From positions 22,916 through 86,915 of the forward strand of contig JAALLE010000003.1 of NCBI GenBank assembly GCA_011087605.1: a stretch of 64,000 nucleotides of DNA, read 5' to 3'. Below the pieces are notes generated by a model that was not told where the DNA came from, did not search any database, and saw only the letters and a program-made list of their open reading frames with translations. Made by a program: the position numbers and the translations under genes. Positions within the stretch are counted from its first letter, which is position 1. Each line of letters starts with the position of its first letter. This DNA comes from Hyphomicrobiales bacterium (GTDB lineage: Bacteria > Pseudomonadota > Alphaproteobacteria > Rhizobiales > Rhizobiaceae). Shown here piece after piece: positions 52,078 through 61,186 of this stretch.

Positions 52078-53066
52078 TTACAGAGCTTTATCGGTAATCA
52101 TAGACGTCCAGGCGCCTTGCGGCTCCTTGGTGATGACCGGATCTGGACCGGCTGACAGCAAGGTGGAAACTGTGCGCTTGTAATCACCTTCATCCAACGC
52201 GCCGTTTGAACCGGCGGTTAGTTTGGCGATTTCGCCCATCATGCGCTTCTGGTGCTTTTCGGTCTGAGCACCGGACGCATCATTCTCAAACACGATTTCC
52301 GCAGCTTCATCCAGATTGGCTTCGGCATACTTCCAGCCTTTCATGGATGCGCGTACAAAGCGGACCATCTTGTCCTGGAACGCTGCATCGCTGAGCTTGT
52401 CTTCCAGCACATAGATGCCGTCCTCAAGTGTGGCGACACCCTCATCTTCGTATTTGAAAGTGATCAGGTCATCGGCTGAAAGGCCTGCATCAATGATTTG
52501 CCAATATTCGTTGTAGGTCATGGTGGAAACGCAGTCGGCCTGCTTCTGCAGGATCGGGTCAACGTTAAAGCCCTGTTTGAGAACTTTTACACCATCAGCG
52601 GAACCATCGGTTTTGATGCCAAGCTTGCTCATCCAGGACAGGAATGGATATTCGTTACCGAAGAACCAAACGCCCAATGTTTTGCCCTTGAAGTCGGCAG
52701 GAGAGGTAATGCCTGAATCCTTGCGGCAAGTCAGCATCATGCCCGAAGATTTGAACGGTTGAGCAATATTGTGACCAGGGCCAGACCTTTTTCACGGGTC
52801 GCCAGGGCAGAGGGCATCCAGTCGAGCACCACATCGGCTCCACCACCTGCCAGTACTTGCGCAGGCGCAATGTCCGGTCCACCCGGCTTGATTTCGATGT
52901 CGATATTTTCGTCAGTATAATAGCCCTTGTCCTTGGCCACGTAATAACCTGCAAACTGGGCTTGTGTGACCCATTTCAACTGCAAGGTAACCTTGTCTGC
53001 AGCCCATGCCTGAACGCTGGTGGCGGCAAAGGCGCCTGCAGCGAGTAAGAGTGCTAGTTTTTTCAT
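52078..53066 (-). pseudogene. NMT1/THI5-like ABC substrate-binding protein, frameshifted
   Basis: The gene starts at ATG 53066 (GGGAG upstream) with a signal peptide and KVTLQLKWVTQAQFAGYYVAKDKGYY. Around 52770 the frame changes: the N-terminal frame runs off into unrelated residues (to 52737), while the C-terminal frame (to 52078) continues MMLTCRKDSGITSPADFKGK. Restoring one base, for example a C near 52774, gives a continuous reading through IAQPFKSSGMMLTC of about 329 residues, the normal size. It is the binding protein of the pyrimidine-locus importer. The break is real decay or a sequencing error. Confidence 0.82.
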
Positions 53067-53130
53067 TGAGTAGTCTCCCTTTATTCTTGCCATAATAGGC
53101 AGTTTGATCCTCGCCAAATTTGGCGGGCGT

Positions 53131-53997
53131 TTAATTTCGTCCTGACCGGACGGATGGATGCCAGAACGTAACGGCTCGTTCGATCAGCGCCACTCCCCCA
53201 TAAAATGCGGAACCGGCCAACGCGGCAACCGCGATTTCTGCCCACACCATGTCAACATTCATGCGGCCGACTTCTGTAGAAATTCGAAATCCCATGCCAA
53301 CAATTGGTGTGCCAAAAAACTCGGCAACAATTGCACCGATTAGAGCAAGAGTTGAATTGATTTTCAATGCGTTAAAGATAAATGGTGCGGCGGCCGGAAG
53401 CCGCAAACGCAGCATCGTCTGCCACCATGATGCTGCATACGTGTTCATCAGGTCACGTTCCATGCTGCCAGCCGCAGCAAGACCCTGTACGGTATTCACC
53501 AGCATCGGAAAAAACGTCATGATGACCACGACCGCGGCCTTCGACTGCCAGTCAAAGCCAAACCACATCACCATGATCGGGGCGACGCCAATGATTGGCA
53601 GGGCAGAAACAAAATTGCCCAGGGGCAGCAGGCCACGTTGCAGGAAGGGTGATCGGTCAATCAAAAGGGCGACAATAAATCTGGACCCACATCCCAACAC
53701 ATAACCGGCGATGACGGCCTTTAAGAAAGTCTGCTGAAAATCCTGCCACAATATTGGCAGCGAATTTGTAATACGCTCCCAGATCATGCTGGGTGGGGGT
53801 AACAGGACTGTCGGCACTTCAAGGCCCCGAACCACCAATTCCCAGATCACGAACAAAGTCATGCCGAAGATCAGCGGCACCGTCAGGTTGATCACCCGCG
53901 CCAAGCTCTGATTATGGCCCGTATCAACCGCTACAAGCCGTTGATTGAGCCACCACATGGCCAACCAAAATGCCAAGGCTGCAATTACCAAAGTCAT
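53131..53997 (-). CDS. ABC transporter permease, NMT1/taurine type (pyrimidine locus)
   Basis: A 288-residue inner-membrane protein with about six hydrophobic segments. The BPD transporter loop AAAGSMERDLMNTYAASWWQ precedes LRLPAAAPFIFNALKIN. This type (SsuC/TauC-like) pairs with an NMT1-type binding protein. It overlaps the second permease gene by four bases. It would form one channel half of the importer for a pyrimidine or its derivative. Confidence 0.87.
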   Translation of the reverse strand: MTLVIAALAFWLAMWWLNQRLVAVDTGHNQSLARVINLTVPLIFGMTLFVIWELVVRGLEVPTVLLPPPSMIWERITNSLPILWQDFQQTFLKAVIAGYVLGCGSRFIVALLIDRSPFLQRGLLPLGNFVSALPIIGVAPIMVMWFGFDWQSKAAVVVIMTFFPMLVNTVQGLAAAGSMERDLMNTYAASWWQTMLRLRLPAAAPFIFNALKINSTLALIGAIVAEFFGTPIVGMGFRISTEVGRMNVDMVWAEIAVAALAGSAFYGGVALIERAVTFWHPSVRSGRN

Positions 53998-54884
53998 GTA
54001 ACTGCCCCCTGTGGTTTTTCCCCCATACGTCTAAGCACGTGGGAATGGGCGAGCCCGACAATCATCACCAATATGGCGGCCAACGCAGCGGCCATGAATA
54101 GAGCCGACCAGATCTGAATTGTCTGGCCGTAATATGAACCAGCCAGCAGACGGGCACCGAGACCGGCAACCGCACCAGTCGGCATTTCGCCAACAATGGC
54201 GCCGACCAGAGATATCGCCACCGCGATTTTTAGCGATGTAAACAGATAGGGCATTGAAGATGGCCAGCGCAGTTTCCAAAATGTCTGAGACTTGCTGGCG
54301 CTATAAGTGTGCATCAAATCGAGTTGAGCCCGGTCCGGCGACCTCAGCCCTTTCACCATGCCAACAACGACGGGAAAGAAGGAGAGATAAGTTGAGATCA
54401 GAGCTTTCGGCAACAGACCCGAGATACCAACGGCATTCAGCACGACGATAATCATTGGCGCGATCGCCAGGATGGGGATCGTCTGTGAGGTAATCACCCA
54501 GGGCATGACGGACTTGTCCATGGCCAGGTTGTGAACAATGCCCACCGCCAATGCGATGCCAAGTGCGGCGCCAATCAAGAAGCCAAGCAGCGTCGCTGAA
54601 AGGGTGATCCAGCTATGATAAACTAGGGATCGCTTGGAGGTGATTTTCTTCAGCACCGTGGTCTTGTATATTTCCTGAAATACCTGATGGGGTGCAGGCA
54701 AAACAGGACGCTCCTGCGCCATGGTTCGGCTGACAAGTTCAGAAAATGCCGGTGGTTCAGTTTTGGCGCGCTCAGCCTGATCATATTCGAAGGGTGCATT
54801 CATCCAGACCACGCAGGCATACCAAATCGCCACAATCAGCGCGACGATTGTCATTACAGGAATGATCTTGGAACCAGCCGTCAT
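53994..54884 (-). CDS. ABC transporter permease, NMT1/taurine type (pyrimidine locus)
   Basis: A 296-residue permease with membrane segments at both ends and the SsuC-like docking region (GLRSPDRAQLDLMHTYSASK, then LRWPSSMPYLFTSLKIAVA). The two overlapping permeases, in one operon with one ATPase, probably form a heterodimeric channel. Its start overlaps the stop of the upstream Ala-repeat protein gene (ATGA). Confidence 0.87.
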   Translation of the reverse strand: MTAGSKIIPVMTIVALIVAIWYACVVWMNAPFEYDQAERAKTEPPAFSELVSRTMAQERPVLPAPHQVFQEIYKTTVLKKITSKRSLVYHSWITLSATLLGFLIGAALGIALAVGIVHNLAMDKSVMPWVITSQTIPILAIAPMIIVVLNAVGISGLLPKALISTYLSFFPVVVGMVKGLRSPDRAQLDLMHTYSASKSQTFWKLRWPSSMPYLFTSLKIAVAISLVGAIVGEMPTGAVAGLGARLLAGSYYGQTIQIWSALFMAAALAAILVMIVGLAHSHVLRRMGEKPQGAVT

Positions 54885-55537
54885 TTGCGCGTTTTGTCCA
54901 CTTCAACATCAAGTTTCAATGTAATCCGCTCATTTCGAACCTCATCGGTCACGCTGATATTTAACTCCAGCGGCCCGGTGGCGGTTGCATGATCGGTGGT
55001 TAGCTCCATGTCAGGAAACAGATACACGTCCGCCTCTTCTGCTGACGGAGAATCTGCCAGACACAGTCTCGGGTCCAGTCTTCCGACAACTTCGTTTTCA
55101 ATGTCGCGGATCTCCATTTCGCAAGACACCCGAATGTTGGCTTTGTCCCGCGAAGGGTTGGAGAAAAAAATCAACAACGTGGCGCTGCGATCAATGTTGA
55201 TCTGCTGCACCAGATCGAAATCGGGGACAATTTGGCCGGGTTTCGACCATTTGCTCGCCCAATCGGAATCCCCCACAATCGCCGCTGTCGCGGTGAACCC
55301 GTTTTGAGTGCGCGATTGCAATTGCTCTGCCTGTGCGGCTGCAGCGGTGGCGGCTGACAGCGACAGTCCCAGCAGCACGAGCGGAATTTTTACCTTGGCG
55401 GCGATTGCGGCGATCGCGGCGATCGCAGCGAACACGTCGATCGCGCCGATTGGGCCGAACGCGACACTCACGGCACTCGCCGCTGTGCCGCCGCCGCTGT
55501 TAAAATAGTCCCTGCTCAATTTGAACCTATTCCTCAT
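54881..55537 (-). CDS. hypothetical membrane-anchored or secreted protein in the pyrimidine ABC operon
   Basis: Up to 218 residues from ATG 55537, which overlaps the ATPase stop by 11 bases; TTG at 55519 with AGGAATAGG upstream is an alternative start. After 35 residues comes an Ala/Ile repeat (AIAAIAAIAA) and a hydrophobic signal-like segment (IPLVLLGLSLSAATAAAAQA). A beta-rich domain of about 140 residues follows, with DRSATLLIFFSNPSRDKANI. I do not recognise the family. It lies between ATPase and permease genes, so a periplasmic accessory role is possible. Confidence 0.55.
   Translation of the reverse strand: MRNRFKLSRDYFNSGGGTAASAVSVAFGPIGAIDVFAAIAAIAAIAAKVKIPLVLLGLSLSAATAAAAQAEQLQSRTQNGFTATAAIVGDSDWASKWSKPGQIVPDFDLVQQINIDRSATLLIFFSNPSRDKANIRVSCEMEIRDIENEVVGRLDPRLCLADSPSAEEADVYLFPDMELTTDHATATGPLELNISVTDEVRNERITLKLDVEVDKTRK
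55400..55426. repeat. three 9-base tandem units inside the hypothetical gene
   Basis: GGCGATTGC, GGCGATCGC and GGCGATCGC follow each other and on the minus strand encode Ala-Ile-Ala units. The repeat could vary in copy number by slippage, which would lengthen the stretch before the hydrophobic segment. Confidence 0.7.
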
Positions 55538-56309
55538 AACTGTGCCCGGCTCGCAAACCGTCACGCACGCGCGCGGCAATCGCCAGAAACTCGGGGGTTT
55601 CACGAATATCCAGAGGCCGCTCTCTTGGAAGGGTGGAGTCAATGACATCGGTGACACGTCCGGGCCGTGGCGACATGACGACGATTTTTGTCGACAAATA
55701 AACCGCCTCCGGAATGGAGTGAGTAACAAAACAGATTGTCTTGTTTGTCGTATCCCAAAGCTTCAGCAATTGTTCGTTCAGGTGGTCGCGGACAATCTCG
55801 TCCAGCGCGCCAAATGGTTCGTCCATCAAAAGCAAGTCTGCGTCGAAGGCCAGTGCCCGGGCAATTGACGCCCGCTGCTGCATACCCCCAGATAATTGCC
55901 AGGGATATTTCTTTTCAAAACTTGTCAGATCAACGAGTTCAAGCACGCGACTGATGCGTTCCTGCTGATCCGCTCTGTCATAGCCCATGATTTCCAGCGG
56001 CACGGCAATATTCTTTTCAATCGTGCGCCATGGCAACAGCGAGGCGGCCTGGAACACATAGCCATAGGCGCGTGCCTGACGCGCCTGCTCGGGGGACATT
56101 CCGTTGACACTAATCGAGCCACCGGTGGGTTTTTCCAAATCAGCGATTACCCGCAAAAAGGTGGTTTTGCCGCAGCCGGATGGACCGATGAAGGAGACAA
56201 AATCTCCCTGATGCACGTCCAGATTTACCTGCGACAGAGCATGAACCGGACCGTCATTGGTTTCAAAGGTAAGCGACAGGTCCTGAGCTGATACGACAGT
56301 GTCGGCCAT
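55527..56309 (-). CDS. ABC transporter ATP-binding protein, nitrate/taurine type (pyrimidine locus)
   Basis: A 260-residue SsuB/TauB-type ATPase with Walker A GPSGCGKTT, Q-loop VFQAASLLPWRTIEKNI, signature LSGGMQQRASIARAL, and Walker B LLMDEPFGALDE with the switch His in CFVTHSIPEAVYL. It powers the two permeases at 53131-54884. It follows the dihydropyrimidinase gene by 9 bases, tying transport to pyrimidine breakdown. Confidence 0.9.
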   Translation of the reverse strand: MADTVVSAQDLSLTFETNDGPVHALSQVNLDVHQGDFVSFIGPSGCGKTTFLRVIADLEKPTGGSISVNGMSPEQARQARAYGYVFQAASLLPWRTIEKNIAVPLEIMGYDRADQQERISRVLELVDLTSFEKKYPWQLSGGMQQRASIARALAFDADLLLMDEPFGALDEIVRDHLNEQLLKLWDTTNKTICFVTHSIPEAVYLSTKIVVMSPRPGRVTDVIDSTLPRERPLDIRETPEFLAIAARVRDGLRAGHSYEE

Positions 56310-56318
56310 AAATTCAGA

Positions 56319-57776
56319 TTATACTCCACTTGCTGGAATGCCACTGCGCTCGACCGGAGTTGGTGCAGTAAGTTCCTTCCAGCCTTTCAACGCCTTGTTG
56401 ACCGTGCCATTAGGATCACGCTTGACGAACTTGCCGTGACCTTCCTGGGTTTTTACTTCACCGTCCATGACTGAAACATGGCCGCGTGACAAGGTGTAAC
56501 GTGGCAAGCCTTTCACTTTGTGGCCTTCAAATACGTTGTAGTCGATGGCCGATTGCTGACTGCTGGCTGAGATTGTCTTTTCCTTTTGAGGATCCCAAAC
56601 CACAATATCAGCGTCGGAGCCAACAAGAATGGCACCTTTCTTGGGGTAGCAGTTGAGGATCTTGGCGATATTTGTCGATGTGACCGCAACAAATTCGTTC
56701 ATCGTTATGCGGCCTGTCGCAACGCCATTGGTCCACAACATGGGCAATCGGTCTTCCAGTCCGCCGGTACCATTGGGGATCTTTGTGAAGTCGCCGACAC
56801 CTGATCGTTTTTGTTCGGTTGTGAAGGCGCAATGGTCGGTGGCAACAACCGACAAGGAACCTGACTGCAGTCCGGCCCAAAGTGAATCCTGATGTTGTTT
56901 GTTGCGGAAAGGAGGCGACATCACCCGCCGGGCTGCATGATCCCAGTCCTTGTTGAAATATTCGCTTTCATCCAGTGTCAGGTGCTGGATCAGCGGCTCT
57001 CCCCAAACCCGCTTGCCCTGGGCGCGGGCGCGGCGGATGGCTTCGTGGGAATCTTCGCAGGACGTATGCACCACATACAGGGGCGCTCCAGCCATGTCGG
57101 CAATCATGATTGCCCGGTTGGTTGCTTCGCCCTCAACCTGTGGCGGTCGCGAATAGGCATGGGCTTCAGGACCGGTATTGCCCTCAGCCAGTAATTTGGC
57201 CGAAAGTTCGGCAACAACATCACCGTTTTCGGCATGCACCATCGGCGTCGCGCCGAGATCGGCACAGCGCTGGAATGAGGCATAGAGCTCATCATCATTG
57301 ACCATCAGCGCGCCCTTATAGGCGAGGAAATGCTTGAATGTGTTGATGCCCTTGTCGTTGACGATGGTTTCCATCTCGTTGAATACCTGTTCTCCCCACC
57401 AGGTAATCGCCATATGGAAAGAATAGTCGCAACTGGCGCGGGTCGATTTATTGTCCCACATTTGTATCGCCTCAAGCAGCGACTGACCGGGGGCGGGCAG
57501 GGCGAAATCAACCACCATCGTCGTGCCACCAGACAGGGCCGCACGAGTGCCGGATTCGAAATCGTCCGATGAATAGGTGCCCATGAATGGCATTTCCAGA
57601 TGAGTGTGCGGATCGATGCCGCCGGGCATGACGTAGCAGCCGGTTGCGTCCAGTTCTGTACCACCAGACAGATCTGGTCCGATGGCTGTGATAACGCCGT
57701 CATCAATCTGAACATCGGCCTTGTAGGTGAGGTCGGCGGTGACGACTGTGCCGTTTTTAATTGTGGTGGTTGTCAT
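56319..57776 (-). CDS. hydA: dihydropyrimidinase / D-hydantoinase
   Basis: From ATG 57776 (AGGAGG 6 bases upstream) the enzyme is 485 residues. It is a cyclic amidohydrolase with metal ligands in GIDPHTHLEMPF, the carbamylated Lys in AYKGALMVND, and His residues in VHAENGD and YVVHTSCED. It opens dihydrouracil or dihydrothymine to the N-carbamoyl beta-amino acid. The next upstream gene (10-base gap) encodes the enzyme for the following step, and preTA provide the preceding one. A 41-residue N-terminal extension in frame is not credible. Confidence 0.92.
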   Translation of the reverse strand: MTTTTIKNGTVVTADLTYKADVQIDDGVITAIGPDLSGGTELDATGCYVMPGGIDPHTHLEMPFMGTYSSDDFESGTRAALSGGTTMVVDFALPAPGQSLLEAIQMWDNKSTRASCDYSFHMAITWWGEQVFNEMETIVNDKGINTFKHFLAYKGALMVNDDELYASFQRCADLGATPMVHAENGDVVAELSAKLLAEGNTGPEAHAYSRPPQVEGEATNRAIMIADMAGAPLYVVHTSCEDSHEAIRRARAQGKRVWGEPLIQHLTLDESEYFNKDWDHAARRVMSPPFRNKQHQDSLWAGLQSGSLSVVATDHCAFTTEQKRSGVGDFTKIPNGTGGLEDRLPMLWTNGVATGRITMNEFVAVTSTNIAKILNCYPKKGAILVGSDADIVVWDPQKEKTISASSQQSAIDYNVFEGHKVKGLPRYTLSRGHVSVMDGEVKTQEGHGKFVKRDPNGTVNKALKGWKELTAPTPVERSGIPASGV

Positions 57777-57786
57777 AGAATTCCTC

Positions 57787-59049
57787 CTAGCCGGCAATTT
57801 CGGCTGTTTCGACAACGGCGTGGAACAGAACTTCTGCGCCTGCCGTGCTCCATTCTTTTGAAATATCTTCTGCCTCATTGTGCGACAGACCATCGACACA
57901 AGGACACATTATCATGGCGGTCGGGGCAACACGGTTGATCCAGCAGGCATCATGACCAGCGCCTGATATGATGTCCATATGGCTGTGCCCCAAGCGCTCC
58001 GCGGCATCGCGAATAGCGCCAACGCATGTCTTGTCGAATTCGGGCGGGTCAAACTGGCCGACAATTTCGCAGGAGAACTCAACTCCCAGCTTCTTGCACA
58101 ATTTTGGGGCCTTTTTTTCCAGCTTGCGCACCATTTTGTTGAGCCTGTCGAGTTCGTGGGAACGGAAATCGACGGTGAAGACCACCTTGCCCGGAATGAT
58201 ATTGCGGCTGTTTGGATAGACATCCACATGCCCGATTGCCCCGACGGCATTGGGGGCGTTCTTCATCGCGATCTTGTGGACAAGCTCAGTTATCTGAGCC
58301 AGTCCGCGCCCGGCGTTCTTGCGCATCGGCATGGGTGTGGATCCGGTATGACTTTCCTTGCCAGTCACCGTGCATTCAATCCAGCGCAGCCCCTGACCAT
58401 GGGTGACAACGCCAATATCTTTGCCTTCAGCCTCCAGTATCGGTCCCTGTTCGATATGCAACTCAAAAAATGCGTGCATCTTGCGTGCACCAACTTCTTC
58501 GTCACCTCGCCAACCGATACGCTCCAACTCATCGCCAAACTTCTTGCCCTCAGCATCGACCTTGTCATAGGCCCATTCCTGGGTGAACTGTTTGGCAAAT
58601 ACGCCAGAAGCCATCATTGCAGGGGCAAAACGCGTGCCTTCTTCGTTGGTCCAGTTGGTCACAACAATCGGCCGTCTGGTTTTGATGTCTTTGTCGTTGA
58701 GCGTGCGAATTATCTCGAGCCCAGCCAACACACCGAGCACACCATCGTAGCGTCCTCCGGTTGGCTGGGTATCGAGATGGGAACCGACATAGACGGGGAG
58801 TGCGTCCGGGTCGGTTCCCTCACGGCGCATGAACATTGTGCCCATCTGATCCACCCCCATGGTCAGACCGGCCTCCTCGCACCATTCTTGAAACAGTCGA
58901 CGCCCTGCTGCGTCCTCGTCAGTAACAGTCTGACGATTGGAGCCGCCAGCAATGCCGGGCCCAATTTCAGCTATCGCATGTATTGTTTCCCACAGACGAT
59001 CTCCATTGATGCGAAGATTTTCGCCTGGTTTGGATATATTTTCAGCCAT
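57787..59049 (-). CDS. beta-ureidopropionase / N-carbamoyl-amino-acid hydrolase (M20 family)
   Basis: The 420-residue zinc hydrolase of the AmaB/HyuC/allantoate amidohydrolase group shows GSHLDTQPTGGRYDGVLG near residues 88-105, TNWTNEEGTRFAP near 132-144, ELHIEQGPILE and GAGHDACW. It probably cleaves N-carbamoyl-beta-alanine to beta-alanine, CO2 and ammonia, given its place in front of hydA. It is the first gene of the leftward operon and a RutR-like operator lies 43 bases upstream. Confidence 0.88.
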   Translation of the reverse strand: MAENISKPGENLRINGDRLWETIHAIAEIGPGIAGGSNRQTVTDEDAAGRRLFQEWCEEAGLTMGVDQMGTMFMRREGTDPDALPVYVGSHLDTQPTGGRYDGVLGVLAGLEIIRTLNDKDIKTRRPIVVTNWTNEEGTRFAPAMMASGVFAKQFTQEWAYDKVDAEGKKFGDELERIGWRGDEEVGARKMHAFFELHIEQGPILEAEGKDIGVVTHGQGLRWIECTVTGKESHTGSTPMPMRKNAGRGLAQITELVHKIAMKNAPNAVGAIGHVDVYPNSRNIIPGKVVFTVDFRSHELDRLNKMVRKLEKKAPKLCKKLGVEFSCEIVGQFDPPEFDKTCVGAIRDAAERLGHSHMDIISGAGHDACWINRVAPTAMIMCPCVDGLSHNEAEDISKEWSTAGAEVLFHAVVETAEIAG

Positions 59050-59091
59050 TATCGTCTCTCCTGGGCCTTTTCGTTCATCACGAAATAAAAT

Positions 59092-59107
59092 TTTACCATA
59101 TGGTCAA
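59092..59107. promoter_or_regulatory. RutR-like operator between the hydrolase operon and the TetR gene
   Basis: TTTACCATATGGTCAA matches, from memory, the E. coli RutR consensus TTGACCANNTGGTCAA at 15 of the 16 positions when the NN spacer is free. It sits in the divergent gap of 130 bases between the ureidopropionase start and the tetR start. Confidence 0.72.
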
Positions 59108-59179
59108 ACTTTACAGGTTTCACAGCGCGCCTCAAGATGTAATTGTAAGGAAAGTGGAACTATGATCAGGAGCATATAA

Positions 59180-59836
59180 TTGACGGTGCAAAAGTCCGCC
59201 CCATCTGCTGTTTCGCGATCTGCCGCCACTCGCAAACGGACACGAATTCAACAGGAGAAAGAGCAACTGATTTTGGAAGCCGCACTGGACGTGTTTTCAC
59301 GCCACGGCTTTCGTGGCTCGACCATCGATCAGATTGCGGTTCAGGCCGGGCTGTCGAAACCCAATGTACTGTATTATTTTCGCACCAAAGAGGCGATTCA
59401 CCGTCGGCTAATTGACCGGTTGCTGGACAATTGGCTGGAACCCTTGCGTGGTATCAATCAAGACGGTGATCCGCTATCGGAAATCCAATCCTACATCCGA
59501 CGCAAACTGGAACTGGCCCGCGATTTTCCGCGAGAAAGTCGCCTGTTCGCCAACGAGATTTTGCAAGGGGCGCCGCATATCCAGGAGGAGTTGCACGATC
59601 TGCGCGATTTGGTCGACAGGAAGTCGAAAATCATCAACGGCTGGATCGAAGACGAGAAGATCGCCAAATGTGATCCCAAACACCTGTTCTTTTCGATTTG
59701 GGCGACGACTCAGCATTATGCGGATTTTGATGCGCAGATACGTGTTGTTCTGGGCCCTAAAGAGGACGGCAATGACCGCTTTGAAGATGCCGCTCGGTTC
59801 CTTGACCAGCTTTACGTGGACGGGCTTCGCAAATAG
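59180..59836 (+). CDS. rutR: TetR-family regulator, RutR-like
   Basis: A 218-residue TetR regulator starting at TTG 59180 with AGGAG 7 bases upstream. The helix-turn-helix is ALDVFSRHGFRGSTIDQIAV through QAGLSKPNVLYYFRTKEAIH at about residues 36-75. The C-terminal region (FSIWATTQHYADFDAQIRVVL) follows the RutR pattern, which senses uracil. Divergent position from the pyrimidine operon and two RutR-like sites in the locus support control of this pathway. Confidence 0.82.
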   Translation: MTVQKSAPSAVSRSAATRKRTRIQQEKEQLILEAALDVFSRHGFRGSTIDQIAVQAGLSKPNVLYYFRTKEAIHRRLIDRLLDNWLEPLRGINQDGDPLSEIQSYIRRKLELARDFPRESRLFANEILQGAPHIQEELHDLRDLVDRKSKIINGWIEDEKIAKCDPKHLFFSIWATTQHYADFDAQIRVVLGPKEDGNDRFEDAARFLDQLYVDGLRK

Positions 59837-59960
59837 ACGGCTTGAAATTCAAAACATTTGAGGCGGACACTTGCGTTCAACGCCACATCGCCACGCTTGC
59901 ATTGGAATGAAATGAAGTCGATACGGTAGTTACCGAAATATTGTAATCGTGGTCGGATCT

Positions 59961-61151
59961 ATGAGGAAAATGATTGCAGGACCAAGGTCGCTTGATCTGC
60001 CTTTTATCGGGCTGATGATGGCGTTTGTCGTGCTGTTGACCAGTTGCACGTCCGGTCCCATCAATCTCATTGGTTTGGGCGAAGGTAAACTGAGCAAGAT
60101 CGATACGCGGGGATTGAAGTCGCACACGATCTTTCTCGCCACGACGCGCCGACGCTCATCTGAACCTTATGAATTTTTTTCCGGTGAAAGAACCAACCAG
60201 CTGGGACTCGGCAATGTTACGGTGACCATTCCAGCCAGTCACAAGATTGGCCAGATTGAACAACCAACAAAGGGTCATAGCGACCCGGAAAAGCACTTCA
60301 CGATCAGAAGTCCTGAATTATATCCAAATGCCGACGACTTTGTTCAGGGCCTGGAATTGGCGCTGGCTGAAAAACCGGAAGGCGGCAGGGAAGTGTTGAT
60401 TTTTGTCCACGGCTACAACACAAATTTCAGCGCTGCGGTGCTGCGGGTTTCGCAATTTGTGCATGATACCGGATTCAAAGGCGTGCCGCTGTTATTCAGT
60501 TGGGCCTCACGCGGCAAAACAATAGACTATGTCTATGACATAAACAGCGCCTTGCAGGCACGGTTCTATCTCGAGGAACTGGCGCTGAGGCTCTCGGCAA
60601 TTGATGTTGAAGCCTTTACAATTGTTGCGCATTCAATGGGAAATCTTGTGACGCTGGAGGCGATGACCGCTCTGGCGCGGCGCAAGGAAGTCCGAGATTC
60701 AAACCGTCTCAAGGCGGTAATACTTGCTGCACCCGATGTCGATTTTGATCTGTTTGTCGAGCAGCTGGACGATTTGAAAGGGATCAAGGATCGTTTCTAT
60801 GTCCTGGTATCAAAAGACGACAAGGCCCTGACGCTGTCAAAAAGAATTGCCGGCGGGGTGGCACGCGTCGGTGCAGCAGATCCAAGAAGATTAGCTGCTC
60901 TGGGTCTGAAAGTGGTGGATTTGAGCACAATCGATGATCCGAGCAACGCCAACCATAGCAAGTTTGCCGATTCCCCGGCGATTGTTCAGTTGATTGGCAA
61001 AGGGCTTAATCAGGGACCATCCCTGTCGGCGAGCGGCGAGACATCTACAGGCATTCCAACAATTGGCGGCAATGTGTTGCGCAGCATAGTTCGAATTCCC
61101 GGCAACATTGCATCCGGCGGAGGCGGGTCGGTCGTGACCGTGGGAAATTAA
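59961..61151 (+). CDS. alpha/beta hydrolase lipoprotein (DUF900)
   Basis: The product is about 396 residues. It has a lipoprotein signal (LPFIGLMMAFVVLLTSC, acylated Cys near residue 29 from ATG 59961) and a DUF900-type alpha/beta hydrolase domain with FVHGYNTNFSAAVLR and nucleophile Ser225 in AHSMGN. Starts at GTG 59949 or ATG 59970 (GAGGA close upstream) are also possible. It is probably an envelope esterase or acyltransferase. It is unrelated to pyrimidine breakdown by family and may be an unrelated neighbour. Confidence 0.8.
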   Translation: MRKMIAGPRSLDLPFIGLMMAFVVLLTSCTSGPINLIGLGEGKLSKIDTRGLKSHTIFLATTRRRSSEPYEFFSGERTNQLGLGNVTVTIPASHKIGQIEQPTKGHSDPEKHFTIRSPELYPNADDFVQGLELALAEKPEGGREVLIFVHGYNTNFSAAVLRVSQFVHDTGFKGVPLLFSWASRGKTIDYVYDINSALQARFYLEELALRLSAIDVEAFTIVAHSMGNLVTLEAMTALARRKEVRDSNRLKAVILAAPDVDFDLFVEQLDDLKGIKDRFYVLVSKDDKALTLSKRIAGGVARVGAADPRRLAALGLKVVDLSTIDDPSNANHSKFADSPAIVQLIGKGLNQGPSLSASGETSTGIPTIGGNVLRSIVRIPGNIASGGGGSVVTVGN

Positions 61152-61186
61152 GTCTGGCTGTAATAGCTGCCAATTCCCATCGAGAA

